64,000 bases of DNA, taken from the NCBI GenBank assembly GCA_031286585.1, contig JAITUC010000052.1, positions 45,122-109,121 of the forward strand, written 5' to 3'. The DNA comes from Delftia acidovorans (GTDB lineage: Bacteria > Pseudomonadota > Gammaproteobacteria > Burkholderiales > Burkholderiaceae_C). The notes under the pieces were generated by a model. The model did no database searches. It was not told the DNA's origin and saw only the letters and a program-made list of their open reading frames with translations. This document shows positions 8,359 to 16,006 of the stretch, piece after piece (the stretch's first letter is position 1; the number at the start of each line of letters is the position of its first letter). The position numbers and the translations under genes were made by a program.

Positions 8359-10731
8359 TCATCGCATGCCCTCCACCCGCCACCAGCGCGGCAGCAGCGC
8401 CTGCACGTCGCCGCGCCGGTAGCGGTCGTCGATGAGAAAGACCACGCCGCGGTCCTGCTCGCTGCGGATGACGCGGCCTGCGGCCTGGACCACCTTGCGC
8501 AGGCCCGGGTAGAGGTAGGCGTAGTCGTAGCCCTTGTCGGCGCCGAACTGGCGGTCCATGGCGCGCTTCATCTCTTCGTTGACGGGATTGACCTGGGGCA
8601 GGCCCAGCGTGGCCACGAAGGCGCCGATGAGGCGCTCGCCGGGCAGGTCCACCCCTTCGGAGAACGCGCCGCCCAGCACGGCAAAGCCCACGCCCTGCCC
8701 GCCCTCGGTGAAGCGCGCCAGGAAGGCCGCGCGGCCCGCTTCGTCCATGGAGGGGGTCTGCAGCCAGACCGGCAGATCGGGATGGGCGCGCTGCAGGCAT
8801 TCGGCCACGCGCTGCAGGTAGTCGAAGCTGCTGAAAAAGCACAGGTAGTTGCCGGGCCGGCGCGCGTACTGCGCGGCCACCAGATCGGCGATGGGCTGCA
8901 GCGAGCGGTCGCGGTCCCGAAAGCGCGTGGAGATGTGGCCGGCCACCTGCACCTGCAGCTGCTCGGCCTGGAAGGGCGATTCGGCCTCCAGCCAGTGCGT
9001 GCCTTCGGGCAGGCCCAGGATGTCGCGGTAGAAATGCGGCGGGCTCAGCGTGCCCGAGAACAGCACCGTGGCATGGGCGGCCGCATGGCGCGCCGCCAGG
9101 TGGGGCGCGGGCACCACGCAACGTATGCACAGCACGGAAGCCGGCGTGCGGTGGGCACCTGGGCGGCCCGGCAGCAGGTGGACGTCGAACAGCGCATGGC
9201 CGCCGAACTGCTCGGCCAGCGCCATGAACTGCAGCGCCTCCCAGTAGAAGTCCAGCACGGGGTCGCCGGGCAGCATGGGGCTGTCGGCATTGGCGTCGGC
9301 GATGGCCGCCACGGCACGCTGCACGGCGCCCAGCAGGCCTGCGGGCACCTCTTCATGGGCCTGGTAGCTGGCGGTCTGCTCCCTGTTCAGCGCGCTCCAG
9401 CTGCGGCTGAGACGGTCCAGCGCCTTGCGCACCGCGCCGGTGGCCGCCTTGCGGGCGGCGGCCAGGGCAAACTGCGACAGCTCGGCCGTGTACATGCGGC
9501 GCGCGCGCTCCAGCAGGTTGTGGGCCTCGTCCACCAGCACGCCCACCTTCCATTGCTGGGCCTGGGTGAGCGCGTAGAGCATGGCGGCGCTGTCGTAGAA
9601 ATAATGGTAGTCGGCCACGACCACATCGCTCCAGCGCACCAGTTCCTGGGCCAGGTAGTAGGGGCAGATTTCGTGGGCCAGGGCGATGGCGCGCACGGCG
9701 GGCGGGTCCCAGGGAGCCTGCTGCAGCGCGGCGGCGCGCGCGGCGGGCAGCCGGTCGAAGAAGCCGCGCGCCAGCGGGCAGGAGTCGCCGTGGCAGGCCT
9801 TGTCGGGGTGCTCGCAGGCCTTGTCGCGCGCCAGGATGGCGAGTACGCGCAGCCTGGGGGGTTGCGCGGGTGGCTCGGGCGGCTCGCGAGGTGCAGGCAG
9901 GGGTTGCGGCGCATCCGGTTCCTCAGGCAAGGGCGGATGCTGCTCGGCGATCTGCCGGTTCACGCTGGCCAGCGCCTGCAGTGCCAGAGCGTGGCCCGTG
10001 CCCTTGGCCGTCAGGAAGAACAGGCGGTCCAGGCCCTGGTCCGGCATGGCCTTGAGCATGGGGAAGATGGTGCCCAGCGTCTTGCCGATGCCCGTGGGCG
10101 CCTGCGCCATCAGGCACTGTCCGCCCTGCGGAGCGCGGGCCACGCGGTAGACGGCCACGGCCAGCTCGCGCTGGCCCGCGCGAAAGCCCTGCATGGGAAA
10201 GCGCAGCGCGGCCAGCGCCGCCTCGCGCGCCGCGCGGTGGGCGGCCTCGCTGCGCGCCCAGTCCAGAAAGAGCGCGCACTGCTGCTCGAAGAAGGCGCGC
10301 AGCGTGGCCGCGTCTTCTTCCTGCACCAGCACGGTTTCCTCCGAGTTGCCAACGTTGAAATACACCAGGGCCACGCGCAGCCGCTGCAGGCCGCGCGCCT
10401 GGCACAGCAGATGGGCGTAGATGCGCGCCTGGGCCCAGTGCAATGCCCGGTGGTGGGCGCGCACGCCCTCGATCTGGCCACGGTAGGTCTTGATTTCCTC
10501 CAGTTGGCCGGCCTGGGGGTCGAAGCCGTCGGCGCGGCCGCGCACGCGCAGGTCGCCGTATTCGCCGGCCAAGCTGATCTCGGTCTCGTAGTCCTTGCCC
10601 CTGCGCGATTGCACCAGGCTGTGGCCGGCCATGCCCTCCAGCGCGCTGGGCGCGGGCGTGAAGCGCAGGTCCAGGTCGCCCGCGCGTGCCGTGAACTCGC
10701 ACAGCGTGCGCACGGCCACGGTGTAGCTCAC
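8359..10731 (-). CDS. PD-(D/E)XK nuclease fused to DinG/XPD-type iron-sulfur helicase
   Basis: A 790-residue two-domain enzyme. Residues about 30-150 look like a Cas4/RecB-type nuclease: H37, D68 in GRADGFD, E79-I80-K81 and Q101 in AQARIYAHLL. A superfamily 2 helicase of the Rad3/XPD/DinG group follows: Walker A APTGIGKT (211-218), four cysteines C306, C313, C318 and C356 spaced for a 4Fe-4S cluster, the DEAH box (401-404) and the C-terminal motif QAAGRVIRS. The GTG start at 10731 overlaps the upstream stop as GTGA. Known relatives unwind DNA 5' to 3'. Its partner gene and the SOS box upstream indicate DNA repair. The nuclease domain is assigned by motif only. Confidence 0.87.
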   Translation of the reverse strand: MSYTVAVRTLCEFTARAGDLDLRFTPAPSALEGMAGHSLVQSRRGKDYETEISLAGEYGDLRVRGRADGFDPQAGQLEEIKTYRGQIEGVRAHHRALHWAQARIYAHLLCQARGLQRLRVALVYFNVGNSEETVLVQEEDAATLRAFFEQQCALFLDWARSEAAHRAAREAALAALRFPMQGFRAGQRELAVAVYRVARAPQGGQCLMAQAPTGIGKTLGTIFPMLKAMPDQGLDRLFFLTAKGTGHALALQALASVNRQIAEQHPPLPEEPDAPQPLPAPREPPEPPAQPPRLRVLAILARDKACEHPDKACHGDSCPLARGFFDRLPAARAAALQQAPWDPPAVRAIALAHEICPYYLAQELVRWSDVVVADYHYFYDSAAMLYALTQAQQWKVGVLVDEAHNLLERARRMYTAELSQFALAAARKAATGAVRKALDRLSRSWSALNREQTASYQAHEEVPAGLLGAVQRAVAAIADANADSPMLPGDPVLDFYWEALQFMALAEQFGGHALFDVHLLPGRPGAHRTPASVLCIRCVVPAPHLAARHAAAHATVLFSGTLSPPHFYRDILGLPEGTHWLEAESPFQAEQLQVQVAGHISTRFRDRDRSLQPIADLVAAQYARRPGNYLCFFSSFDYLQRVAECLQRAHPDLPVWLQTPSMDEAGRAAFLARFTEGGQGVGFAVLGGAFSEGVDLPGERLIGAFVATLGLPQVNPVNEEMKRAMDRQFGADKGYDYAYLYPGLRKVVQAAGRVIRSEQDRGVVFLIDDRYRRGDVQALLPRWWRVEGMR

Positions 10732-12395
10732 GCGGCCTCTCCCAGGGCCGGGCTGCGCCACTGCACATGGCAGACGCGCACGGGAATGCCGTGCTCGGCG
10801 CAGTACTGCAGCCAGCGGATCTGGTTGTCCTGCAGCTTGTCGCCGGGGGCCTTGGCCTCGACCAGTTCGTAGCGCCGCTCGGCCGGCCAGAAGCGCACCA
10901 GATCGGGAAAGCCCGTGCGGTTGGCCTGCACGTCGCGCAGCAGCCGTGCAAAGAAAAGCCTCAGGTGGGCGGGCGGAATGCAGTCCAGCGCCAGCGCCAG
11001 CAGCGGTGCGGTCAGCGTGCCCCAGAACACGAAGGGCGATTGCAGGCCCTGCTTGTCGGCATAGCACTGCACGATGGCATCGCGCCAGCTGCCGTCGTCG
11101 AGCCGGGCCAGGCAGGCCTCGAACAGCGCCGCGCGGCGCTGCGCGAAGTCGGGCGCGGACAGGTCGGCCGGGCCGCTCTGGAAAGGGTGGAAGAAGGCGC
11201 CCGGCAGCGGCGCGAAGATGGCCGGCCAGCACAGCAGGCCGAACAGGGAATTGATGAGCGCGTTCTCCACGTAGAACACCGGCGCGTCCTCGCTGTGCCA
11301 GTGGTCGCGCAGCACGTATTCGACCGATGCGGGCCGCGCCGGCAGCTCCAGCTCCACATCCATGCGCATCTGCGCCACCACGGGCGCCAGCGCCGCCGCA
11401 CGCCCGCGCGCGCCCTGCCCCAGGCTGCGGCGCAGGCGCGGCAGCATGCGCGCCACGCGCTGCAGTTCCTCATCGCTTTCGGGTTGGGCCTGGGCGGCCT
11501 GGGCCAGCGCCATGGCATCGGCAAAGCGCTCCATGCGCTCGTACACGCGCATGCGCCGGTGGCGGGCGCCGGGGTAGCGGCTTTGCGCATAGGCCTGCTC
11601 GGCCAGGGACCAGTCCTGGATGCGCTCGCAGGCCTGGCCTATGCGCAGCAGCACCTTGGCGCGGCGCTGCTCCAGCCAGGCGTTGGCGCTGGCGCAGCCG
11701 GCCACCTGCTGCAGCAGCGTGTCGATCTCCACGCCCTCATCCAGTGCCGCGCGGCAGGCCTGCAGGGCCAGGTAGCCATCGACATCGGCGCGCGACTGGA
11801 AAGCGCGCGAGGCGGCGTCGAAGGGCACGGCCTCATAGCGGAACACGCCCAGGTCGGCCAGCACGAATTCCGACCAGTCCTGGTAGAGATTGCCGAAGAA
11901 CATCAGCCGAAAACGCTCGCAAAGCGCACCCACCATCACGCGCCAGGCGGCCTCCCCCGCGCCGGGCTGCCACTGCGCATAGGGGCGCGGCTCCCCGTGC
12001 AGGGGCTGCAGGGCCTGCAGCAGCTCGGCCTTGCGCAGGCCGGCCTGCACCGGCGCGCCCGCAAAAAGCTGCAGCAATTCGGGCTTGGTGTGCACGGCGA
12101 ACAGCTCGTCCAGCGTCATGGGATGGTCTGCCTCCAGCCAGCCCAGCTGCAACAGGGGCGCCGCCGCACCGGCAGGGTCGGGAATCTCCTCGTACACCAG
12201 CTTGCCGGCCCGAAACCACGGCCCGCGCCGCATCAGCAGACGCACCATCAGCGCCTGCGAAGGCTGGGGCAGCTGCGTGAAACGGGTGAGGAATTCCTGC
12301 TCGGGCGTGTCCAGCAGATCGCCGTAACGCTGGCCGATCCAGTCCAGCGCGCGCTGGAAGTTGTGCAGGTAGTAGAAGCGGTGGGGAGGGAGCAT
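10728..12395 (-). CDS. FAN1-like VRR-NUC structure-specific nuclease
   Basis: A 555-residue protein with the bacterial FAN1 layout: a long helical N-terminal part (about 1-380, SAP-like and TPR-like) and a C-terminal VRR-NUC nuclease. The catalytic region has GFPDLVRF (D498) and YELVEAKAPGDKL (E513, K515), then the helix NQIRWLQYCAEHGIPV. FAN1 enzymes cut 5' flaps and help unhook DNA interstrand crosslinks; Pseudomonas FAN1 is the characterised bacterial example. The usual E-V-K is E-A-K here, a conservative change. It is the first gene of a two-gene operon with the nuclease-helicase, coupled by a 4-bp overlap. A LexA box lies 36 bp before the ATG. Confidence 0.9.
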   Translation of the reverse strand: MLPPHRFYYLHNFQRALDWIGQRYGDLLDTPEQEFLTRFTQLPQPSQALMVRLLMRRGPWFRAGKLVYEEIPDPAGAAAPLLQLGWLEADHPMTLDELFAVHTKPELLQLFAGAPVQAGLRKAELLQALQPLHGEPRPYAQWQPGAGEAAWRVMVGALCERFRLMFFGNLYQDWSEFVLADLGVFRYEAVPFDAASRAFQSRADVDGYLALQACRAALDEGVEIDTLLQQVAGCASANAWLEQRRAKVLLRIGQACERIQDWSLAEQAYAQSRYPGARHRRMRVYERMERFADAMALAQAAQAQPESDEELQRVARMLPRLRRSLGQGARGRAAALAPVVAQMRMDVELELPARPASVEYVLRDHWHSEDAPVFYVENALINSLFGLLCWPAIFAPLPGAFFHPFQSGPADLSAPDFAQRRAALFEACLARLDDGSWRDAIVQCYADKQGLQSPFVFWGTLTAPLLALALDCIPPAHLRLFFARLLRDVQANRTGFPDLVRFWPAERRYELVEAKAPGDKLQDNQIRWLQYCAEHGIPVRVCHVQWRSPALGEAA

Positions 12396-12431
12396 GGGCC
12401 TGGCAGATCGGGCAGCCAGGCCGCTCGAAAA

Positions 12432-12447
12432 CTGTATCTTTATACAG
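12432..12447 (-). promoter_or_regulatory. LexA (SOS) box upstream of the FAN1-helicase operon
   Basis: The sequence CTGTATCTTTATACAG matches the LexA consensus CTGT-N8-ACAG exactly; the arms extend to a perfect 7-bp dyad (ACTGTAT/ATACAGT). It lies 36 bp upstream of the nuclease start, where it would overlap a promoter, in the only AT-rich stretch of this intergenic region. It is seen directly; LexA control is an inference from the consensus. Confidence 0.85.
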
Positions 12448-12504
12448 TCATCATATCAAACCCGGTAGTGCTCACTTCGCGCAACGGACTTGCCCCGGGC
12501 AGGC

Positions 12505-13317
12505 TCATCCGGCCAGGAAACCGCCATCGGCCGCCAGGCAGTGCCCGACCACGAAGGCCGCCTCGTCCGACATCAGCCAGACGACGGCCGTGGCCACCTC
12601 TTGCGGATGACCCATGCGCCGCAGCGGCAGGCCCGCCGCCACGGCATGCATGTCGGCAATGCCCGAGCCCAGCATCATGTCCGTGACCACGCGGCCAGGG
12701 GCAACGGCATTGATGCGGATGCCGCGCGGCGCGTACTCCATGGCGGCGGCGCGGGTCAGCGACAGGGCCGCCGCCTTGGAGGCGCCATACAGCGACAGGC
12801 CCGGGTTGGGATTGCGTATGCCGCTGACGCTGGTGTTGTTCACGATGGTGCCGCCGCCCGTGGCCAGCATGGCCGCCAGTTCATGGCGCATGGCGTGGAA
12901 GACCGCACGCACATTCGTATCGAAGACCTGGGAGAAGACCGCGTCATCCTGCTCGGCCAGCGCGGCGCGCCGCTCCTGGAAGCCCGCATTGTTGAAGGCC
13001 GCGTCCAGCCGCCCGAAGCGCGCCACGGCCTGCTCCACCGCCGCCGCCATGTCCTCCTGCCGCGTTGCATCGCAGGCCAGGAAAAGGCCGTCCGTCCCCC
13101 GCTGCCGGAGGTCCTGCTCCAGCTCCAGGCCCAGCTCACGGCGGCGCCCCGTGACCACCACGGCGGCGGCGCCCTCCTCGGCCATGCGCAGGGCGGTGGC
13201 CCGGCCTATGCCGCTGGTGGCACCCACCACCAGGCAGACACGCCCCCGTAGCCGCCCCGACGGTGCCAAGGCCGGCAGGGGGCCTGCCAGTTCCAACTGA
13301 CGCTGCTGCATGTCCAT
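12505..13317 (-). CDS. SDR family NAD(P)-dependent oxidoreductase
   Basis: A 270-residue classical short-chain dehydrogenase. Cofactor motif GATSGIG lies near residue 30; NNAG, the catalytic Ser region (NNTSVSGI) and YGASK (Tyr and Lys of the active site) are all present, followed by the APGRV loop. A basic residue after the second strand (VTGRRRE) points to NADP(H) preference, which is an inference. The C-terminal MSDEAAFVVGHCLAADGGF is the usual family end. ATG at 13317 is supported by AAGGAA upstream; the longer open frame has no coding character. It is divergent from the vapB gene. Substrate unknown. Confidence 0.9.
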   Translation of the reverse strand: MDMQQRQLELAGPLPALAPSGRLRGRVCLVVGATSGIGRATALRMAEEGAAAVVVTGRRRELGLELEQDLRQRGTDGLFLACDATRQEDMAAAVEQAVARFGRLDAAFNNAGFQERRAALAEQDDAVFSQVFDTNVRAVFHAMRHELAAMLATGGGTIVNNTSVSGIRNPNPGLSLYGASKAAALSLTRAAAMEYAPRGIRINAVAPGRVVTDMMLGSGIADMHAVAAGLPLRRMGHPQEVATAVVWLMSDEAAFVVGHCLAADGGFLAG

Positions 13318-13337
13318 GGCGATGTTCCTTCGCAATT

Positions 13338-13356
13338 TGGTTGCATGGTACAACCA
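13338..13356. promoter_or_regulatory. Dyad operator upstream of the SDR gene
   Basis: TGGTTG (13338-13343) and CAACCA (13351-13356) form a perfect inverted repeat with a 7-nt spacer, about 20 bp before the SDR start. The shape is typical of TetR or MarR-type sites. No such regulator gene is adjacent. Confidence 0.5.
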
Positions 13357-13442
13357 TTTAACAGAAAACGCCATGCAGACAAAGCCGGCTGCCATCCCGT
13401 GTGCGCCAGGAGGGCGACAGCGGATCACTTGCAGGGATGCTC

Positions 13443-13478
13443 CATTGGATGCAAACTCGCCTCAACATTGATGCAATG
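13443..13478 (+). promoter_or_regulatory. Repeated dyad upstream of vapB, probable autoregulatory operator
   Basis: CATTGATGCAATG (13466-13478) is a dyad with perfect 5-bp arms. A near copy, CATTGGATGCAAA, starts 23 bp earlier at 13443. Two similar sites about two helical turns apart just before the antitoxin start (13488) fit binding by a VapB-VapC complex. The role is inferred. Confidence 0.55.
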
Positions 13479-13487
13479 AGGCCCACC

Positions 13488-13691
13488 ATGAGAACCACGG
13501 TCACCATCGACGACGCCTTGTACGAGGAAGCGCTGGAGCTGGCGGAGCCAGAAATGGACAAGGCCGACCTGTTTCGCGAAGCCGTCAAGACTTTCGTGAG
13601 AGTGCAGGCGGCCAAGCGTCTGGCCGCGCTGGGAGGCACCGCACCGGACATGCGGGAGATTCCCCGTCGCCCACAGGGCATCGAGCCATGA
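13488..13691 (+). CDS. vapB: VapB-type antitoxin
   Basis: A 67-residue antitoxin with an N-terminal DNA-binding strand and helices (MRTTVTIDDALYEEALELA, then DLFREAVKTFVRVQAAKRLAAL) and a flexible C-terminal tail (PDMREIPRRPQGIEP) that would wrap the toxin. This is the VapB subgroup that begins MRTTV-I/L-DD. The ATG at 13488 was chosen on that family start and a TGAGG 6 nt upstream; another ATG lies at 13476. The stop overlaps the toxin start as ATGA. The dyads just upstream suggest autoregulation. Confidence 0.9.
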   Translation: MRTTVTIDDALYEEALELAEPEMDKADLFREAVKTFVRVQAAKRLAALGGTAPDMREIPRRPQGIEP

Positions 13692-14068
13692 ATCCCGTTC
13701 TGGTCGATACCTCGGTCTGGATCGATCACTTCAGGCAGGGCCATCCTCACCTGGTGCAGTTGCTGCAGCAAGACATGGCGCTCATGCATCCCCTGGTGCT
13801 GGGCGAACTGGCCTGCGGCACGCCACCGGCACGCGCACGCACGCTCGCAGACCTTCAGCGGCTCAAGCCTGCCCGGCAGGCCAGCATGCGCGAAGTGATG
13901 GCCTTGATAGAGCGCGAGCAGCTCTTTGGTCTGGGCTGCGGCCTGGTGGACATTTCGCTCCTGGCCTCGGCACTCATGTCTTCAGGTGCCAGCCTGTGGT
14001 CGCTGGACAAGCGCCTGCACGCGCTGGCCCAGCGGTTTGGCATTGCCTACCGCCCCACAGGCCAGTAG
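13688..14068 (+). CDS. vapC: VapC-type PIN domain ribonuclease toxin
   Basis: A 126-residue PIN domain protein. The acidic active-site residues are in place: D7 (LVDTSVWIDHF), E40 (LGELACG), D88 (GLVDISLLASAL) and D107 (WSLDKRL). VapC toxins are Mg2+-dependent endoribonucleases, usually cutting tRNA or rRNA, and are held inactive by VapB. The 4-bp ATGA overlap with the antitoxin gene is the usual coupling. The stop codon is part of a 9-bp tandem repeat. Length and motifs are normal, so the toxin looks intact. Confidence 0.92.
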   Translation: MNPVLVDTSVWIDHFRQGHPHLVQLLQQDMALMHPLVLGELACGTPPARARTLADLQRLKPARQASMREVMALIEREQLFGLGCGLVDISLLASALMSSGASLWSLDKRLHALAQRFGIAYRPTGQ

Positions 14069-14086
14069 GGCCAGTAGGGCCGATAG
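14060..14086 (+). repeat. 9-bp tandem repeat carrying serial stop codons
   Basis: GGCCAGTAG occurs twice in tandem (14060-14077), then a variant GGCCGATAG (14078-14086). The first copy contains the vapC stop, so three in-frame stops follow each other. A CGATAGC duplication lies just after. Confidence 0.85.
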
Positions 14087-14117
14087 CTTCGATAGCGCCG
14101 CTAGTGCCTGGTGCCGA

Positions 14118-15995
14118 TCAGACGGCCCTGTCCACCAGCCTTCCCACCACCGGCAACACCACGCGCGACACATGCGCCCCGCCCAGGTGCACGCTGTTGA
14201 CCGCCACCTGCCTGGGCCCCGCACTGCCCTCGGGCGCGCCGGTGTTGGGGTTCACGTCGAAGCGCGGGAAGTTGCTGCTGGAGATGTCCAGCCGGATGCG
14301 GTGGCCCTTGCGGAACAGGTTGGAGGTGGGCATGGGTTCGATGGTGATGGAGACCACCTCGCCGGGCGTCATCAGTTCGGGCTGCTCCCATGATTTGCGG
14401 TAGCGGCAGCGCAGGATGCCGTCGGTGATGTTCATCGCATAGCCCTGCGGATGGTCGGCGCTGGGCGGGTACTGGTCGATGAGCTTGGCGGTGAAGTCCG
14501 TGTCGGGCGCGGACGAGGACACCTGCAGCTCGATGGTGATGGTGCCCGTGACCTCCAGGTCTTGCTGCAGCGGCTCGGTCTGGAACACCAGCACGTCGCC
14601 GCGCGCGGCCAGCGGGCCGTAGGGCGGGCGGGCGACGAAGGTGTTCTCGTGCGTGACCTGGTCGTAGGCGCCTGCGAACATCAGCGGCTCGCCCGAGGTG
14701 ATGGAGCCGCCCAGGGTGGGCACGGGGCAGGCCGGGTCGAAGCGGTAGCTGCGCACGCCCGGCTGCGGCGCGGGCTCGCGGGCCAGCCTGCCGTCGGCAT
14801 GCAGGTGCCAGGCCGTGGGCTGCGTGCCGGGCACGGGCCAGTGGTCGGCGCTGCGCCAGGCCCCGCCGTGGTCCAGGCGGCCCTGGGCCGTGCGCGCGCC
14901 CGAGCCGCCGCCCATGCGGAAGTAGCGCACGGCGGCTTGCTGGCGCGCGGGCATGGGCCGGCCCTTGAGCCAGTGGTCGAACCAGGCCAGGCGCATGGCC
15001 ACGTAGTCGTCGGCCAGAGCGCCGTCGAGCACGGCATCGGGCCCGAAATCCACATCGCCCGCATGCGGGACGCTGCGCTCGCCATGCGTCCAGGGGCCCA
15101 GCACCATGCGGACCCGGCCATCGCCGCGCGACAGGCCCAGATAGTTGTCCGTGGTGGTCTGCGCATACGGGTCCCACCAGCCGCACATCAGCATCACGGC
15201 CAGGCCGTCGAAGGCGCCGTAGTGGCCTGCCGCGTACAGCTCGGGCTGGCGCCAGTAGTCGTCAAAGCGGCCGCGCTCCCATTGGCTGAACAGGTAGTCC
15301 TCGTACTCGGGCGCCCACTGCAGCGGAGAGTCGCCGCGCGACCAGGGCAGGCGCAGGCACCACTGGCCGATGTCGGCCTGCTCCAGCGCCTGGCGCGCTG
15401 CCGGGTCCAGGTGGTTGCTGCCGCTGCGTGCATTGCGCAGGGCCCAGACGGCCTGCTTCAGCTCGAAGGCGCCGCCATGGCGTATGCCGCCCCGGTAGGC
15501 GTTCGCAAAGCCGCCGCATTCCAGGAACATGGCCTTGAGGCCCGGCGGCCTTTGCGTGGCCAGCGCGGTCTGCGTGTGCGCGGCGTAGGACAGGCCGTAG
15601 GTGCCCACGCTGCCGTTGCACCAGGGCTGCTCCATGATCCATTGCAGGGTGTCGGCGCCATCGTGGGCCTCGCCCAGGTATTTGGTGAACTGGCCTTCGG
15701 AGCCGAAGCGGCCCCGGCAGTCCTGCACGACCACGGCATAGCCTTCGCGCGCAAAGCGGGCCGCCACCTCGCCCCGGCGCATGGGCAGGGGGTTGGCAGC
15801 GCTGCGCTCGCGGCGCGTTTCCTCGTTCTTGCCGTAGGGCGTGCGCTCCAGCAGCACGGGCAGCGGGCCGGGATGGTGGGGGCCGAGGTTCTCGGGCAGA
15901 TACAGGTCGGTGGCCAGGCGCACGCCGTCGCGCATGGGCACGACGAGGCTGTGGCGGACCACGCCGTCCAGCTCGGTGATGGATGTGTTGCTCAT
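14118..15995 (-). CDS. CocE/NonD family alpha/beta hydrolase
   Basis: A 625-residue serine hydrolase of the X-Pro dipeptidyl-peptidase S15/CocE group. The N-terminal alpha/beta hydrolase has the entry strand (VPMRDGVRLATDLYLP), the oxyanion region (ERTPYGK) and a nucleophile elbow VGTYGLSYAAHTQ with Ser as the likely nucleophile. The C-terminal jelly roll of the family runs from about residue 400 to the end (DFTAKLIDQYPP, KGHRIRLDISSSNFPRFDVN). Members cleave esters or amides such as cocaine or proline peptides; the substrate here is not evident. The next gene upstream in the same operon is a Bug receptor (11 bp away), so the enzyme may act on a compound that the receptor binds. Confidence 0.9.
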   Translation of the reverse strand: MSNTSITELDGVVRHSLVVPMRDGVRLATDLYLPENLGPHHPGPLPVLLERTPYGKNEETRRERSAANPLPMRRGEVAARFAREGYAVVVQDCRGRFGSEGQFTKYLGEAHDGADTLQWIMEQPWCNGSVGTYGLSYAAHTQTALATQRPPGLKAMFLECGGFANAYRGGIRHGGAFELKQAVWALRNARSGSNHLDPAARQALEQADIGQWCLRLPWSRGDSPLQWAPEYEDYLFSQWERGRFDDYWRQPELYAAGHYGAFDGLAVMLMCGWWDPYAQTTTDNYLGLSRGDGRVRMVLGPWTHGERSVPHAGDVDFGPDAVLDGALADDYVAMRLAWFDHWLKGRPMPARQQAAVRYFRMGGGSGARTAQGRLDHGGAWRSADHWPVPGTQPTAWHLHADGRLAREPAPQPGVRSYRFDPACPVPTLGGSITSGEPLMFAGAYDQVTHENTFVARPPYGPLAARGDVLVFQTEPLQQDLEVTGTITIELQVSSSAPDTDFTAKLIDQYPPSADHPQGYAMNITDGILRCRYRKSWEQPELMTPGEVVSITIEPMPTSNLFRKGHRIRLDISSSNFPRFDVNPNTGAPEGSAGPRQVAVNSVHLGGAHVSRVVLPVVGRLVDRAV

Positions 15996-16006
15996 GGGGC
16001 TGGCGC

